A DNA stretch of 64,000 nucleotides from Rhodothermales bacterium (GCA_022825385.1 JAJDWX010000011.1:118228-182227); one strand, 5' to 3'. Positions 1 through 8,821 are shown, numbered from the stretch's first letter. Program-made: numbers and translations. The notes: generated by a model from the letters alone, not told the origin.

Positions 1-403
1 GCATTTGGGCTTTGTCCGCCGGGGCTTTGTCCCGGTAGCCCATGAGATGCAGAAGGCCATGGATCGCGTAGCGCATGGCTTCTTCCTCTTCGTCCGCCCC
101 GAATTCCCGGCAACGTTCGCGGGCCGTATCGAAATCGATGTAGATTTCCCCGTCCACCGCAGGGGCGTTCGGATCCGCTTGCTCGGCGCCATAGTCGAAG
201 GCCAGTACGTCCGTAGGCGCGTCGCGGTCCAGATAGCGCCGATGCAGGTCCTGCACCGTCTCGCGAGAAGCCACCACCAACGCAAGGCAGCGAACCGCAA
301 CCCCCTCGGCAGACAGCACATGGGTCAGTACGCGGCGAAAACGATCCGCCGGAAGGCCGCAGGACGCATGCTGCAACGCTACCGTGACCTCGCCCCCGGA
401 CAT
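1..403 (-). CDS. ybeY: Endoribonuclease YbeY (rRNA maturation), C-terminus cut by window edge
   Basis: Metal-dependent RNase acting in 16S rRNA 3' maturation and ribosome quality control. Reading the minus strand from the ATG at 403-401 gives about 134 codons, with the family hallmarks DAPTDVLAFDY, then GEIYIDF, then HGLLHLMGYRD near the window edge. The metal site is normally HxxxHxxxxxH. Here the third ligand position is Asp (GYRDK), the form I recall from Bacteroidota, where GYKDK is common. The start codon overlaps the stop of the upstream gene (TGATG), so the two are probably translationally coupled. The remaining C-terminal residues lie outside the window. Confidence 0.88.
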   Translation of the reverse strand, partial: MSGGEVTVALQHASCGLPADRFRRVLTHVLSAEGVAVRCLALVVASRETVQDLHRRYLDRDAPTDVLAFDYGAEQADPNAPAVDGEIYIDFDTARERCREFGADEEEEAMRYAIHGLLHLMGYRDKAPADKAQM

Positions 404-858
404 CAACGAAGGTCGTCGAAGAGCGTCTCGGTCATCGAAAGCGCAACGCTGCTCATGACGAGTTCCGGGGCCAGCTGCGTGAAATCGGCGGACAGCAGGC
501 GTTCGTCCACGTTCGAATACAACGAACATCCCGCCTCCCGTTCGATCACGAGGCCATGCGCAACCCCTGCGCGGCGCGCAAAGAAAAGGACTTCGCCCAG
601 CTCCTCGCTGGCGATAAATCCCGTGCATCCCTGGAGTTGCAGGAACGAACCGATAGCGTATACGGAAATGAGGTTATTGGCCTGATCTTCCCCTACCGCG
701 CCAGGAAGGTCCAGGTCGGGCGTGATTTCCAGCGAGAGTCGCCGACCGCTTGCCTCGTCCAGCAGTTCATAGCGGACCATAGCAGGTTCGCGCCGAGCCG
801 GTACGCCCAGCACGGTAGCGATGCGATCGAAGTCCTTGTCGGAAAATGCGAACGGCAT
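403..858 (-). CDS. Hypothetical protein upstream of ybeY
   Basis: About 151 residues, acidic, with no signal peptide or membrane segment; I do not recognise the family. The frame is real in composition and is coupled to ybeY by a one-base stop/start overlap. I chose the internal ATG at 858, giving a protein that starts MPFAFSDKDFD; an ATG at 885 would add nine residues. The protein mixes short beta-like stretches with a C-terminal helix ending in MTETLFDDLR. Pairing with ybeY suggests a housekeeping role, but nothing in the sequence names one. Confidence 0.6.
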   Translation of the reverse strand: MPFAFSDKDFDRIATVLGVPARREPAMVRYELLDEASGRRLSLEITPDLDLPGAVGEDQANNLISVYAIGSFLQLQGCTGFIASEELGEVLFFARRAGVAHGLVIEREAGCSLYSNVDERLLSADFTQLAPELVMSSVALSMTETLFDDLR

Positions 859-901
859 AACAGGAACGGCGCCTGCAAAAAACAAACGATCGCCTAAGGA
901 A

Positions 902-917
902 AAGGCCGGCCGGCCTT
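902..917 (-). terminator. Perfect 16-bp palindrome overlapping the cold-shock gene stop
   Basis: AAGGCCGGCCGGCCTT is a perfect palindrome directly at the end of the cold-shock gene. On the minus strand it is followed by TTTTCCTT, so it can form a 6-bp stem with a GC-only loop and a partial T tract. Plausible weak intrinsic terminator; the T tract is interrupted. Confidence 0.4.
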
Positions 918-1218
918 AGTACGGCTCCTCGGGATATTCCTCCTCTTCCCCTTCGGCAGGGGCATCGCCTTCTTCCCAGGAGGAGTATTCGTCATAATGC
1001 TCCTGCTCGTCGGGAATGACGTTCACGGCGTGCAAACCCTTGGAGCCTTCCTCCAGATCGAACGCAACGCCTTGCTCCTTGCGCAAGGTTTTGAAGCGTT
1101 CTTCTGTCTGGATCGAGGAGTAATGTACGAAAATGTCTGCTCCTCCGTCCGGGTTCACGATAAATCCGTAACCTCTTTTGGCGTCGAACCATTTCACGAC
1201 GCTCTGGTGCGTACTCAT
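916..1218 (-). CDS. Cold-shock domain protein
   Basis: A 100-residue protein with one cold-shock OB-fold at residues 5-67. RNP1 is visible as KRGYGFI and RNP2 as DIFVHYSSI, which bind single-stranded RNA or DNA. The tail after residue 70 is strongly acidic (runs of Glu with Tyr and Pro), an extension beyond the usual 65-70 residue Csp. The ATG at 1218 gives the canonical domain start (MSTHQSVVKWF). The gene stands alone, with a terminator upstream after the DUF2723 gene and a palindrome at its own stop, so it is probably monocistronic. Confidence 0.9.
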   Translation of the reverse strand: MSTHQSVVKWFDAKRGYGFIVNPDGGADIFVHYSSIQTEERFKTLRKEQGVAFDLEEGSKGLHAVNVIPDEQEHYDEYSSWEEGDAPAEGEEEEYPEEPY

Positions 1219-1383
1219 GATACTGTTTTTGAAATTCAGGATGGTTTGGGGGAATGCGGCTGGGTGACGGCGCGCAATGTTTGGGCTTGCTCCGAATTTC
1301 TCGCAGAAATCCGGTACATACTGAATATACGACAAGAAATGCTATAAGGCCACCCCTCGTATGTAATTTTTTCATTTTTATTC

Positions 1384-1404
1384 AAAAAAACCGTGCGTCC
1401 ACGG
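1384..1404 (-). terminator. Intrinsic terminator after the oxidase/DUF2723 operon
   Basis: On the minus strand CCGTG-GACG-CACGG forms a 5-bp GC-rich stem with a 4-nt loop, followed at once by seven T residues. It lies 23 bases past the DUF2723 stop codon and ahead of the cold-shock gene. This is a textbook rho-independent layout that would end the operon beginning at 9639. Confidence 0.7.
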
Positions 1405-1426
1405 GCGCCCGCCCCTTGCCTGCAGG

Positions 1427-4372
1427 CTATTCGGGACTGGTTTCCCCGGCAAGCGCTTCTTCGTATCGCTCGTCCGCCGTCCGGTATTCTTCCGCAGACC
1501 GCCTGAGCGTAGAGTCCTCGAAAATGTCCGCAAGGCGTCCGCTGAGCGCCGCCGCGGCTTCGTAATCGTTCACCTGGAGATAAATGCCCCGGAGTATTTG
1601 CAAATACGATCCGGCGCGTTCCAGTTCGCGGGTCGTAACCGCCCGTTCGAGGCGGCGCAGCAGCATCGGTTCGGCGCCTTTCGCCACATCCACCGCCTTT
1701 GTGACATAACCGGCTTCGAAATAGGCCCGCGCCAGCAACAGGTACGACTGCTCGTCGCCGGGAATCGTATCGAAGGGAACCTTGGCCATGAGCGTATCGA
1801 GCAAGGCGCCCGCCTGCTCCGCTTCTCCGGCCAACGCAAGGGACTGGGCGGTATGGGCGAAAATATTCCGGTAATTGTCCACCATCCTCCGGGTGGTTTC
1901 GTCGTAATAGACGGTCGGATCGTTCAGGTTGCGGAACCGGAACTGCTCCAGAATGCGCGGCGCGACGGACGGCACCACGCGCCCGAACGGCTCTCCATGC
2001 CGGACAGGCGCGACCTTCAGCGCCTGGCCTTCAAGATGGAAAAATTCCTGCAAGTCCAGTTGGCCGTCCGGGCTGACCGTCACCGCGAAATACACAGGCC
2101 GCCGCCACCCTTCGCGCGCATTGGTGGCCACAATGTCCAGCGAGGCCTGGTCGGCGACGTACAACATGCCGTATTCGTCGTTATAGGGCCGGCCCTCCAG
2201 CCGCCAGCGCATCGGGTTCATGATCAAACTGGAGTCGACGCCGGGAAGAGACATCTCGGATTCTGCGGCGAACCGATCCGTATTCGCCGGTATTTCGATC
2301 TCCCGCGGGGTCCAGGGCGCCACGCGAATCTGGTCGATCATGTCATCCGACATGGTGAAGGAAACCGGCGGCGAGTCCCGCGACCATTGATGCTTGAGCT
2401 GCCGGATGTACCAGGGCGTATTGAGCAACGACAGGTTCACGACGCGCACATCCCTTCGCGTGCCCTCGACTTCCTGCAAATACCAGAGCGGAAACGTGTC
2501 GTTGTCCCCATTGGTGAACAGGAGGGCCTCTTCTTCCAGCCCGTTCAGCAGGTTCCAGGCGTAATCCGGCGCCACGTAATGGCCGGAACGGTCGTGCTCG
2601 AACCAGTTTTCCTGAATCATCCAGGCAGGCACGGCAAGAAACAGGAGCGCGCCCAACGCCAGCATGGCGGCGCGAACCTTGGGCCCGCTCCACCTGTTTT
2701 CGAGCAGTCCGCGCAAGGAATAGAGCAGACTGACCGCACCCAATCCTGTCCAGAAGGAAAAAGCGAAGAAACTGGCCACATAGGCATAGTCCCGCTCCCG
2801 GGGCTGCAACGGCGTCTGGTTCAGATACACCACAATGCCGAGGCCGGTGATAAGAAACAGCGTAAGTACGCTTGACGCCCGCCGCCAGTCCCGACGGAAG
2901 TGAAATCCGGCGCCGAGCAGCCCGAGCAGCAAGGGCAACGCATAATATCCGTTGCGGGACGCCCGCGAGGAAGGCGTTGTCGCAATCTGCGCGCCGCTCC
3001 CGGCCTCCTCGGCGGCAGAGGGGTACGCCTCCGGCAAGCACAGGTCCTGACCGGAGGCCAGGCGGTAATTTTCGCAAATACGCCGGTCGATAAACCCGAA
3101 CCCGGTCGCGTACGGCGCATTCTGCTCGTCGCTTGCCCGGCCCACGAATTGCCACAGGAAATAGCGGACGTACATATGTTGAATCTGGTAGTCCCAGAAG
3201 AACTGCCAGTCCGAATCGTACCGGGCGTACGAGGCGTGATGCGACGGTTCCGGCGAATACCTGCGGGGAAAGAATTTCTCCTGCGAAAAATCGATGGATC
3301 GGGTGCGGTCGTCGAAAGAATGTCCTTTCAGCAGGGGCAGTTGGCCGTATTGTTCGCGTTTCAGGTAGGAAACGATGGCCTCGGTCGTTTCCGGGTCGTT
3401 CTCGTCGATGGGCGGATCGGCGGCGCTGCGAATGAAAATCAGGGCATAGGTCGAATATCCGATCAGCACCACCACGAAACTCAAGGCCGCCAGGTTGGCT
3501 GCGGCCCACCCTCGCTTGTGCGTGTACCATACGCCGAACGCGGCGGCGGCCACAACGAACAGCGCAAACAGCACGGGGCTCCCGGTCTGCCCGGCTATGG
3601 AAGGCAGATACTGCACAACGCCGGGATAGACGACCAGAAAAACGACCACCGAAATACATCCGGTCCACAGGATGCCCCGCCATCGCTGCGCCATGCCCCA
3701 GGAGGGCTTGTCTATTTCCGTAAAATAAACGATGAGGGCAATATAGAATACGGCCAGCAGGTTGAGCAGATGCACCCCGATGGCAAGGCCCACCAGGTAG
3801 GAAATGAGCACCAGGTAGCGGTGCGCGTACCGTCCCGCCGGGCGCGGGTCCCCGGCGAAGGCCCGCTCTTCCTTGCGGGTTTCCTCGCTCCATTTCATAA
3901 CCAGCCACACCACGAGGGCCGTAAAGCACATGGACAGACCGTATACTTCGGCCTCGACGGCGTTGAACCAGAACGAATCCGTGGCGGCGAACGCGATGGC
4001 GCCCACGACGCCGCCCGTCAGGGTTGCGATGCGGTGTTCGGGAGACGGGTCTTCTTCGCCGCGTTCCTGCACGTGCCATTCGCGGACGAGGCGGACGATA
4101 ATCAGGTGCGTGAGGAGCACCGTGACGGCGCTGGACAGCACGGACACGAAGTTCACGGAAAGCGCCACGTACGCCGTGGGCGCGAACATCGAAAAGAGGC
4201 GTCCGACCAGCATGTAGAACGGCGCGCCCGGCGGGTGAGATACTTCGAGCAGGTTGGCGATGGCGATAAATTCGCCCGCATCCCAGAAAGAGGCCGTCGG
4301 CGCTACGGTAAGCCCGTACAACGCGAGCGCGAACAGAAAAACGGCGCCCGCAACGATTCTATGCGTGGTCAT
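1427..4372 (-). CDS. DUF2723 (GT117-like) polytopic membrane protein
   Basis: A 981-residue protein of the DUF2723 family, which is related to GT-C type protein O-mannosyltransferases and common in Bacteroidota. The N-terminus shows the family motif with acidic residues, ASFWDAGEFIA, followed by SHPPGAP. About 12 hydrophobic segments fill the first 600 residues. A soluble region follows, and the last 150 residues are helical and TPR-like. Family members are thought to transfer sugars from a lipid donor outside the membrane; substrate unknown. It is last in the first oxidase operon, about 205 bases after coxB. That spacing weakens the case for a functional link to respiration. Confidence 0.85.
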   Translation of the reverse strand: MTTHRIVAGAVFLFALALYGLTVAPTASFWDAGEFIAIANLLEVSHPPGAPFYMLVGRLFSMFAPTAYVALSVNFVSVLSSAVTVLLTHLIIVRLVREWHVQERGEEDPSPEHRIATLTGGVVGAIAFAATDSFWFNAVEAEVYGLSMCFTALVVWLVMKWSEETRKEERAFAGDPRPAGRYAHRYLVLISYLVGLAIGVHLLNLLAVFYIALIVYFTEIDKPSWGMAQRWRGILWTGCISVVVFLVVYPGVVQYLPSIAGQTGSPVLFALFVVAAAAFGVWYTHKRGWAAANLAALSFVVVLIGYSTYALIFIRSAADPPIDENDPETTEAIVSYLKREQYGQLPLLKGHSFDDRTRSIDFSQEKFFPRRYSPEPSHHASYARYDSDWQFFWDYQIQHMYVRYFLWQFVGRASDEQNAPYATGFGFIDRRICENYRLASGQDLCLPEAYPSAAEEAGSGAQIATTPSSRASRNGYYALPLLLGLLGAGFHFRRDWRRASSVLTLFLITGLGIVVYLNQTPLQPRERDYAYVASFFAFSFWTGLGAVSLLYSLRGLLENRWSGPKVRAAMLALGALLFLAVPAWMIQENWFEHDRSGHYVAPDYAWNLLNGLEEEALLFTNGDNDTFPLWYLQEVEGTRRDVRVVNLSLLNTPWYIRQLKHQWSRDSPPVSFTMSDDMIDQIRVAPWTPREIEIPANTDRFAAESEMSLPGVDSSLIMNPMRWRLEGRPYNDEYGMLYVADQASLDIVATNAREGWRRPVYFAVTVSPDGQLDLQEFFHLEGQALKVAPVRHGEPFGRVVPSVAPRILEQFRFRNLNDPTVYYDETTRRMVDNYRNIFAHTAQSLALAGEAEQAGALLDTLMAKVPFDTIPGDEQSYLLLARAYFEAGYVTKAVDVAKGAEPMLLRRLERAVTTRELERAGSYLQILRGIYLQVNDYEAAAALSGRLADIFEDSTLRRSAEEYRTADERYEEALAGETSPE

Positions 4373-4489
4373 GGGTGGAGGACATGTACGGGAATAAACA
4401 TGCTACTGCTAACGCCGACCGGCGGCGGGCGTTTCATGGAGGCGGGGGCAAAAGACCGGAAAAGACGGGGCTTTGCCAAGGTTGCGCGG

Positions 4490-4516
4490 CAGTTATTCAG
4501 AATTTCCTAATAACTG
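4490..4516. other. Perfect 8-bp inverted repeat between coxB and the DUF2723 gene
   Basis: CAGTTATT and AATAACTG are separated by 11 bases. No T tract follows on the minus strand, so this is not a standard terminator. It may be an operator or an RNA-processing hairpin in the 205-base gap. Confidence 0.3.
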
Positions 4517-4577
4517 ATTCGGCGCGTGCATATCCCCGCTGCAAGCCCCGCGCCGCTCCATATTCCGTAGCAACCCC

Positions 4578-5348
4578 CTACGCCCCGGCCCGCTCGTACT
4601 GCTCCGCCAGCCAGGCGGCGTAGCCCTCCGCCGTGTGCACCGTAAAGTAGCCGCGCATGCGATAATGCCCCACGCCGCAGAGTTGCGCGCACGCGATTTC
4701 CCAATCGCCCGTGCGGATGGGCGTGAAATACAACGGAATGGACAATCCTGGAATCGCGTCCTGCTTCACCCGCATTTCCGTAAGGGTGAAACTGTGGATC
4801 ACATCCTTGGACGTAAGGTGCACGATGACCGGCTTGTCCACGGGTACGTGCATCTCGTTGACGGTCACGATGTCGTCCGCCGCCGCCGGGTCGTCCGGCT
4901 TTAACCCGATCGGGTTGGTTTGCAGGTCCACCAGATGGATGTCCCGCTCGCCGAATACGCCGTCGGGTCCCGGATAATGGATATTCCACGCGAACTGCTC
5001 CGCAATCACATGCACCACCGTGGATTCTTCCTCGGACGGATAGTTCGCCTCGGCGCGCAGCGTCGCCCAGGTAGGAATCGCGAACGCAAAAAGCAGCACC
5101 AGTTCCGCCACGACCACGCCCACCTCCTGATAGGTCGAGAAGTGCGACTTGGCGCCGTAGTAGTCCGCTTTGGGGTTTCTGGAAGCCCGGAACCGGTACA
5201 ACGTGTAGAGAAAGAACGGCGCCCAAATGAGGAAAAGCACCAGCATCAACCAGTGCACCAGCCCCATCATGGCGTCGATTTCCGCGCTGTGCGCCGACGC
5301 CGCTTCGGGCAACCCAAGGTAATTTGTAAGATCAAGCCACTTTAGCAT
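4578..5348 (-). CDS. coxB: Cytochrome c oxidase subunit II (CuA), first oxidase
   Basis: A 256-residue subunit II with two transmembrane helices (about residues 28-50 and 74-95) and a periplasmic cupredoxin domain. The CuA site is complete: His185 in KDVIHSF, then C220-x3-C224-x3-H228-x2-M231 in CAQLCGVGHYRM. WNIHYPG is the aromatic patch where electrons enter. There is no fused cytochrome c domain, unlike the second oxidase's subunit II, so a separate donor must dock. It lies at the far end of the cluster after two small membrane proteins, an unusual order because coxB commonly precedes coxA. Confidence 0.95.
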   Translation of the reverse strand: MLKWLDLTNYLGLPEAASAHSAEIDAMMGLVHWLMLVLFLIWAPFFLYTLYRFRASRNPKADYYGAKSHFSTYQEVGVVVAELVLLFAFAIPTWATLRAEANYPSEEESTVVHVIAEQFAWNIHYPGPDGVFGERDIHLVDLQTNPIGLKPDDPAAADDIVTVNEMHVPVDKPVIVHLTSKDVIHSFTLTEMRVKQDAIPGLSIPLYFTPIRTGDWEIACAQLCGVGHYRMRGYFTVHTAEGYAAWLAEQYERAGA

Positions 5349-5375
5349 GGGAACGATCAGGCGGATGGATTGGCG

Positions 5376-5699
5376 TTATAAGTCGGTTGCGCTCATGCGG
5401 TCGCGCGCATTTTCCCCTACCGGGCGGAGCGCGCCCTCCTCCGTCATGACCGCCTCTCCCCGGGCAAGCAGCCGGGCGCGGCGGCGCATACGCAGAAAAA
5501 ACGCCCCGACGCCCCCGCCCACGACGCCGGTCACGCCGATGAGAAGCAGCATGGCCATGCTGATGCCCTGCGTCACGGGGTTGTCCCCGGCGCCGGCGCC
5601 CCAGCACATCTCGCAAGCAACCGCCGCATGAGGAAATAGCGCGAGGCACGCCAACGCGAGCGGCGGAAACAAGGCGGCGATACGACAAACGACGCGCAT
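5376..5699 (-). CDS. Small secreted/membrane protein in the first cox operon
   Basis: A 107-residue protein that I cannot name. It has a signal peptide or first helix (residues 1-28), a Cys pair in the sequence CEMCWGAGAG just after the cleavage region, a membrane helix at about 46-70, and a basic cytoplasmic tail. The ATG at 5699 overlaps the stop of the preceding gene by one base (TAATG). The CxxC near the membrane surface next to oxidase genes could be a thiol or metal-handling site, but that is only inference from position. Confidence 0.65.
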   Translation of the reverse strand: MRVVCRIAALFPPLALACLALFPHAAVACEMCWGAGAGDNPVTQGISMAMLLLIGVTGVVGGGVGAFFLRMRRRARLLARGEAVMTEEGALRPVGENARDRMSATDL

Positions 5700-5908
5700 T
5701 ACAACCTGCCTCCGGCGATGTACCCCGTACGCGCCACTTTTTTCAGGAAACGCCTGCCGTAGAACGCCAGCGCGGCGGCAAGCGCAAAGGCAACCGCGGC
5801 GGCCGCGATAGACAGCGCGCCGCCGTCCGCAAGCGCCCATGCCCCGAAACCGAGGGACAGCAGCGCCGAGGCCGCGATGAACACGATATGGAAGGCTTTC
5901 AACGACAC
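5699..5908 (-). CDS. Small membrane protein in the first cox operon (GTG start)
   Basis: A 69-residue protein with two hydrophobic helices separated by a short GG turn and a basic C-terminus (RRFLKK). The GTG start at 5908-5906 lies two bases after the coxD stop and begins VSLKAFHIV. Longer upstream readings run into coxD and lack a better start. Its end overlaps the next ATG. It is probably a small accessory subunit or assembly factor of the oxidase; no family recognised. Confidence 0.6.
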   Translation of the reverse strand: MSLKAFHIVFIAASALLSLGFGAWALADGGALSIAAAAVAFALAAALAFYGRRFLKKVARTGYIAGGRL

Positions 5909-5910
5909 GG

Positions 5911-6234
5911 TCAGAATCCGAAAATTTCGGTGCCCCCCTGGTCTACGTAATACACGCTCAGGATCAGAAACATCGCCAGCAAAAGTCCCAGGCTCAGCCA
6001 CACCAGCCATCGGACGATCTGCTCCTCCGAAACAAGGTGCATGAAATACGCCGCCACGAGCCCGGCCTTGACGGTCGCGATCAGCAAGGCGACAATGAGC
6101 GCGGGCGCGAAGGGCAGTTCAAGATACCCCACGACGACGGTGACCACCGTAAGGACGGCCAACGACGCAAAAACGAACATGTACACGCGAACGTGCTTTT
6201 TTATTTCCTCGATGGAATGTCCTGTATCGCTCAT
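5911..6234 (-). CDS. coxD: Cytochrome c oxidase subunit IV (prokaryotic type), first oxidase
   Basis: A 107-residue protein with three helices. It matches the prokaryotic COX4 family with its short polar N-terminus (MSDTGHSIEEIKKHVRVY) and the helix-2 pattern KAGLVAAYFMHL that members share. Family members are small structural subunits of caa3/aa3 oxidases. The start at 6234 leaves 38 bases after coxC. Its position between coxC and the small membrane genes fits an oxidase operon. Confidence 0.85.
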   Translation of the reverse strand: MSDTGHSIEEIKKHVRVYMFVFASLAVLTVVTVVVGYLELPFAPALIVALLIATVKAGLVAAYFMHLVSEEQIVRWLVWLSLGLLLAMFLILSVYYVDQGGTEIFGF

Positions 6235-6272
6235 AATGCGCGGTATGTTGTCCAGGCTGCGCGCCCGGCGTG

Positions 6273-6923
6273 TTAAAGCAGATAAATCGTCGGAAAGAGG
6301 AATATCCAAACGAGATCGACGAAATGCCAGTACAGCCCGGCGATCTCGATCCGGTTCGTGAACCGTTTCGGGTCGGTCTTCCACATGCGGGCGCCCGGCC
6401 ACATGAAATACATGTTGACGAGAATGCCGCCGATCACGTGCAAGCCGTGCAAGCCGGTCAGCACGAAGTAGATGGCGAGAAAATTATTCTCGGCGGGAAG
6501 ATACCCGTGGCTGAACTTTTCGCCGTACTCGAAGGCCTTTACGACAAGAAAGACGAAGCCGAGGGCAATGGTTGCGCCCATGTACAACCGGTACCGGTCG
6601 AAGCGCTGCATGGCGAGGGAGGCCCACGACATCACCATCGTGACGCTCGATCCGATAAGCACCATCGTGTTGAGCGTAGCCAGCGGCACGTTCAGAATGT
6701 CCGACGCCCGTTCGTACGCATGTCCCCCAACCATGCCGGGCCATTCGGGCGCCCCGATGCGCAGAAAAATATACGCCGAGAACAGCCCCCCGAAGAGCAT
6801 GACTTCGGAGGCAAGGAAAAGCCACACGCCGAGCTTTGCATTATTCACGCCCGTATCGGGGCGCGGGGCGACGGTGAATGGAATTTGCATGGCGGTCTGG
6901 ATTCGCGAAACGGATGCTTGCAT
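6273..6923 (-). CDS. coxC: Cytochrome c oxidase subunit III, first oxidase
   Basis: A 216-residue subunit III with five hydrophobic helices, the short five-helix form. Family features include LGVWLFLASEVMLFGGLFSAY near the N-terminus and LTGLHGLHVIGG and YWHFVDLVW near the C-terminus. The protein stabilises the catalytic subunit and lies near the D-pathway entrance. It starts 24 bases after coxA and runs in the same operon. Confidence 0.93.
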   Translation of the reverse strand: MQASVSRIQTAMQIPFTVAPRPDTGVNNAKLGVWLFLASEVMLFGGLFSAYIFLRIGAPEWPGMVGGHAYERASDILNVPLATLNTMVLIGSSVTMVMSWASLAMQRFDRYRLYMGATIALGFVFLVVKAFEYGEKFSHGYLPAENNFLAIYFVLTGLHGLHVIGGILVNMYFMWPGARMWKTDPKRFTNRIEIAGLYWHFVDLVWIFLFPTIYLL

Positions 6924-6947
6924 AGGTAGGAAGGTTCCGGCGGCGGA

Positions 6948-8726
6948 CTAATTTTCCGACGCTTCGGCAGGCGGAACATCCTGCGGCCAGTAATCTTCGT
7001 CGTGGTCCGGGTGGCTGTATTCGTACGGATCCCGGTACACGGTCGGCAGGTCGCGGAAGTTGCCGTGTCCGACCGGCGGCGACGGCGCGGCGGACCATTC
7101 GAGCGTCGTGGCGTTCCAGTGGTTGTCCGCGGCGGCCTTGCCCTTCTTCATGCTGACGAGCAGATTCACGATAAACGGAATCTGGAAAACGAACAGCACC
7201 CACGCGGCGATCGACATCACTTCGTTGTAAACGAGCACGTCCTGCGCATGGGCATAGATTTGCCCCCCGTCGTACAGCCGTCGCGACACGCCGGCCAGCC
7301 CCTGAATGAGCATGGGGAAGAAAATAAAATTCATGCTGACGAGGGTGCCCCAGAAATGAATTTTTCCGAGGGTATCGTTCATCGTTCGCCCGGTCATCTT
7401 CGGGAACCAGTAATAGATCCCGCCCATGAGCGCGAGAATGGTGCCCGGCGCCACCACGTAATGGAAATGTCCGATCACGTAATAGGTGTCGTGCAGGGGA
7501 ATGTCCGTGGCGGCCAGTCCCAGCGGCAACCCGGTAAGCCCGCCAATGCCGAACATGGGCAGAAAGCCCAGCGCAAAAAGCATGGGCGTCGTAAATCGAA
7601 TGGAACCGCCCCACAGCGAAAGAAATAGCGCCGTGAGAATAATCACCGACGGGATCGATATGATCATCGTGGTGGTCTGGAAGAAGGTGCTCATCACCTG
7701 GCCCATGCCGGTAATGAACATGTGGTGCGCCCAGACGATGAACGACATGAACCCGAGGAAAACAAGCGAGTAGACCAGCACCTTGTAGCCCTTGAGCGGC
7801 TTGCGGGCGTTATTGGCGATAATTTCCGCGACGATGCCCATGGCGGGCAACACCAGCACGTAGACCTCCGGGTGCGCCAGAAACCAGAAGAGATGCTGCC
7901 ATAGCAATGGACTGCCCCCGCCCGCCACATCGACCACTTCGCCGCTTACGACCAGGCCCGACGGCATGAAGAAACTGGTGTCGAGCAGGCGATCCGACAA
8001 TTGCAGGACGGCCGCCGCCTCCAGCGGAGGAAACGCCAGCAGCAACAGAAACGACGTAATGAACTGCGCCCACACGAAAAAGGGCATCTGCATGAAACCC
8101 ATCCCGTCGGCCCGCAACTGCACGATGGTCGTCAGGAAATTGACGGCCCCCAGGAGGGAAGACGTGATGAGAAAAACCATGCTGATAAGCCACATGGTCT
8201 GCCCCATCGACTCGATGACGGACAAGGGAGCGTAGGAAGTCCATCCGGCCTTGGCGGCGCCGGCGGGCACGAAAAAACTGCCCAGCATGATCACGCCGCC
8301 CACGAAAAAGACCCAGTAGCTGGCCATGTTCAGCTTCGGAAACGCCATGTCCGGCGCGCCGATCTGAAGCGGCACGACATAGTTGCCGAACGCGCCCACC
8401 GCCAGCGGCACGATGCCCAGGAACACCATGATGGTGCCGTGCATGGCCCCCAACTGGTTGTAGAATTCGGGCAGCATGACGCCGCCCGGCATCGTGTCGT
8501 CGCTAAAAAGCCAGCCGATCAGCGGCACCGGCTGGCCCGGATAGGCCAGCTGCCATCGCATGAGCATGACGAGCGAAAACCCGAACAGCAGAAAAAGAAG
8601 CGATGTAATGCCGTACTGAATCCCGATAACCTTATGATCGGTCGAGAAAATATATTTTCTCCAGAAAGACTCGTGATGACCGTCTTCCCCGTGGTGGCCT
8701 TCCGGGACGGCTGCATGATCAGCCAT
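6948..8726 (-). CDS. coxA: Cytochrome c oxidase subunit I (heme-copper, A1-like) without the K-channel lysine
   Basis: A 592-residue catalytic subunit with about 12 helices. All metal ligands are present: His96 and His422 for heme a, His420 for heme a3, and His285, His334 and His335 for CuB, with Tyr289 in HPEVY as the cross-linked residue. The D pathway looks intact: Asp126 in APDMAFP, Asn133 and Glu287. The K pathway does not. Where Paracoccus has PTGIKVF, this protein reads PSVIILT, putting Ile363 at the conserved lysine. The C-terminal 90 residues are a soluble tail. It follows the cupredoxin lipoprotein gene across a gap with a long hairpin. Confidence 0.96.
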   Translation of the reverse strand: MADHAAVPEGHHGEDGHHESFWRKYIFSTDHKVIGIQYGITSLLFLLFGFSLVMLMRWQLAYPGQPVPLIGWLFSDDTMPGGVMLPEFYNQLGAMHGTIMVFLGIVPLAVGAFGNYVVPLQIGAPDMAFPKLNMASYWVFFVGGVIMLGSFFVPAGAAKAGWTSYAPLSVIESMGQTMWLISMVFLITSSLLGAVNFLTTIVQLRADGMGFMQMPFFVWAQFITSFLLLLAFPPLEAAAVLQLSDRLLDTSFFMPSGLVVSGEVVDVAGGGSPLLWQHLFWFLAHPEVYVLVLPAMGIVAEIIANNARKPLKGYKVLVYSLVFLGFMSFIVWAHHMFITGMGQVMSTFFQTTTMIISIPSVIILTALFLSLWGGSIRFTTPMLFALGFLPMFGIGGLTGLPLGLAATDIPLHDTYYVIGHFHYVVAPGTILALMGGIYYWFPKMTGRTMNDTLGKIHFWGTLVSMNFIFFPMLIQGLAGVSRRLYDGGQIYAHAQDVLVYNEVMSIAAWVLFVFQIPFIVNLLVSMKKGKAAADNHWNATTLEWSAAPSPPVGHGNFRDLPTVYRDPYEYSHPDHDEDYWPQDVPPAEASEN

Positions 8727-8783
8727 AATGATCGATTGGGACTTGTTCTTCAGATAAAACGTCGAAAAAATGGACGGCGGCTC

Positions 8784-8821
8784 GTTTCCGGCGCGGCATG
8801 GAAAAACGCCGCGCCGGAAAC
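8784..8821 (-). promoter_or_regulatory. 14-bp perfect hairpin between the cupredoxin gene and coxA
   Basis: GTTTCCGGCGCGGC and GCCGCGCCGGAAAC are exact inverted repeats with a 10-nt loop, in the 112-base gap between the upstream lipoprotein gene and coxA. On the minus strand a TTTTTT run follows only about 13 bases later, so it is not a classic terminator. It could attenuate coxA transcription or protect the lipoprotein mRNA end. Confidence 0.5.
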
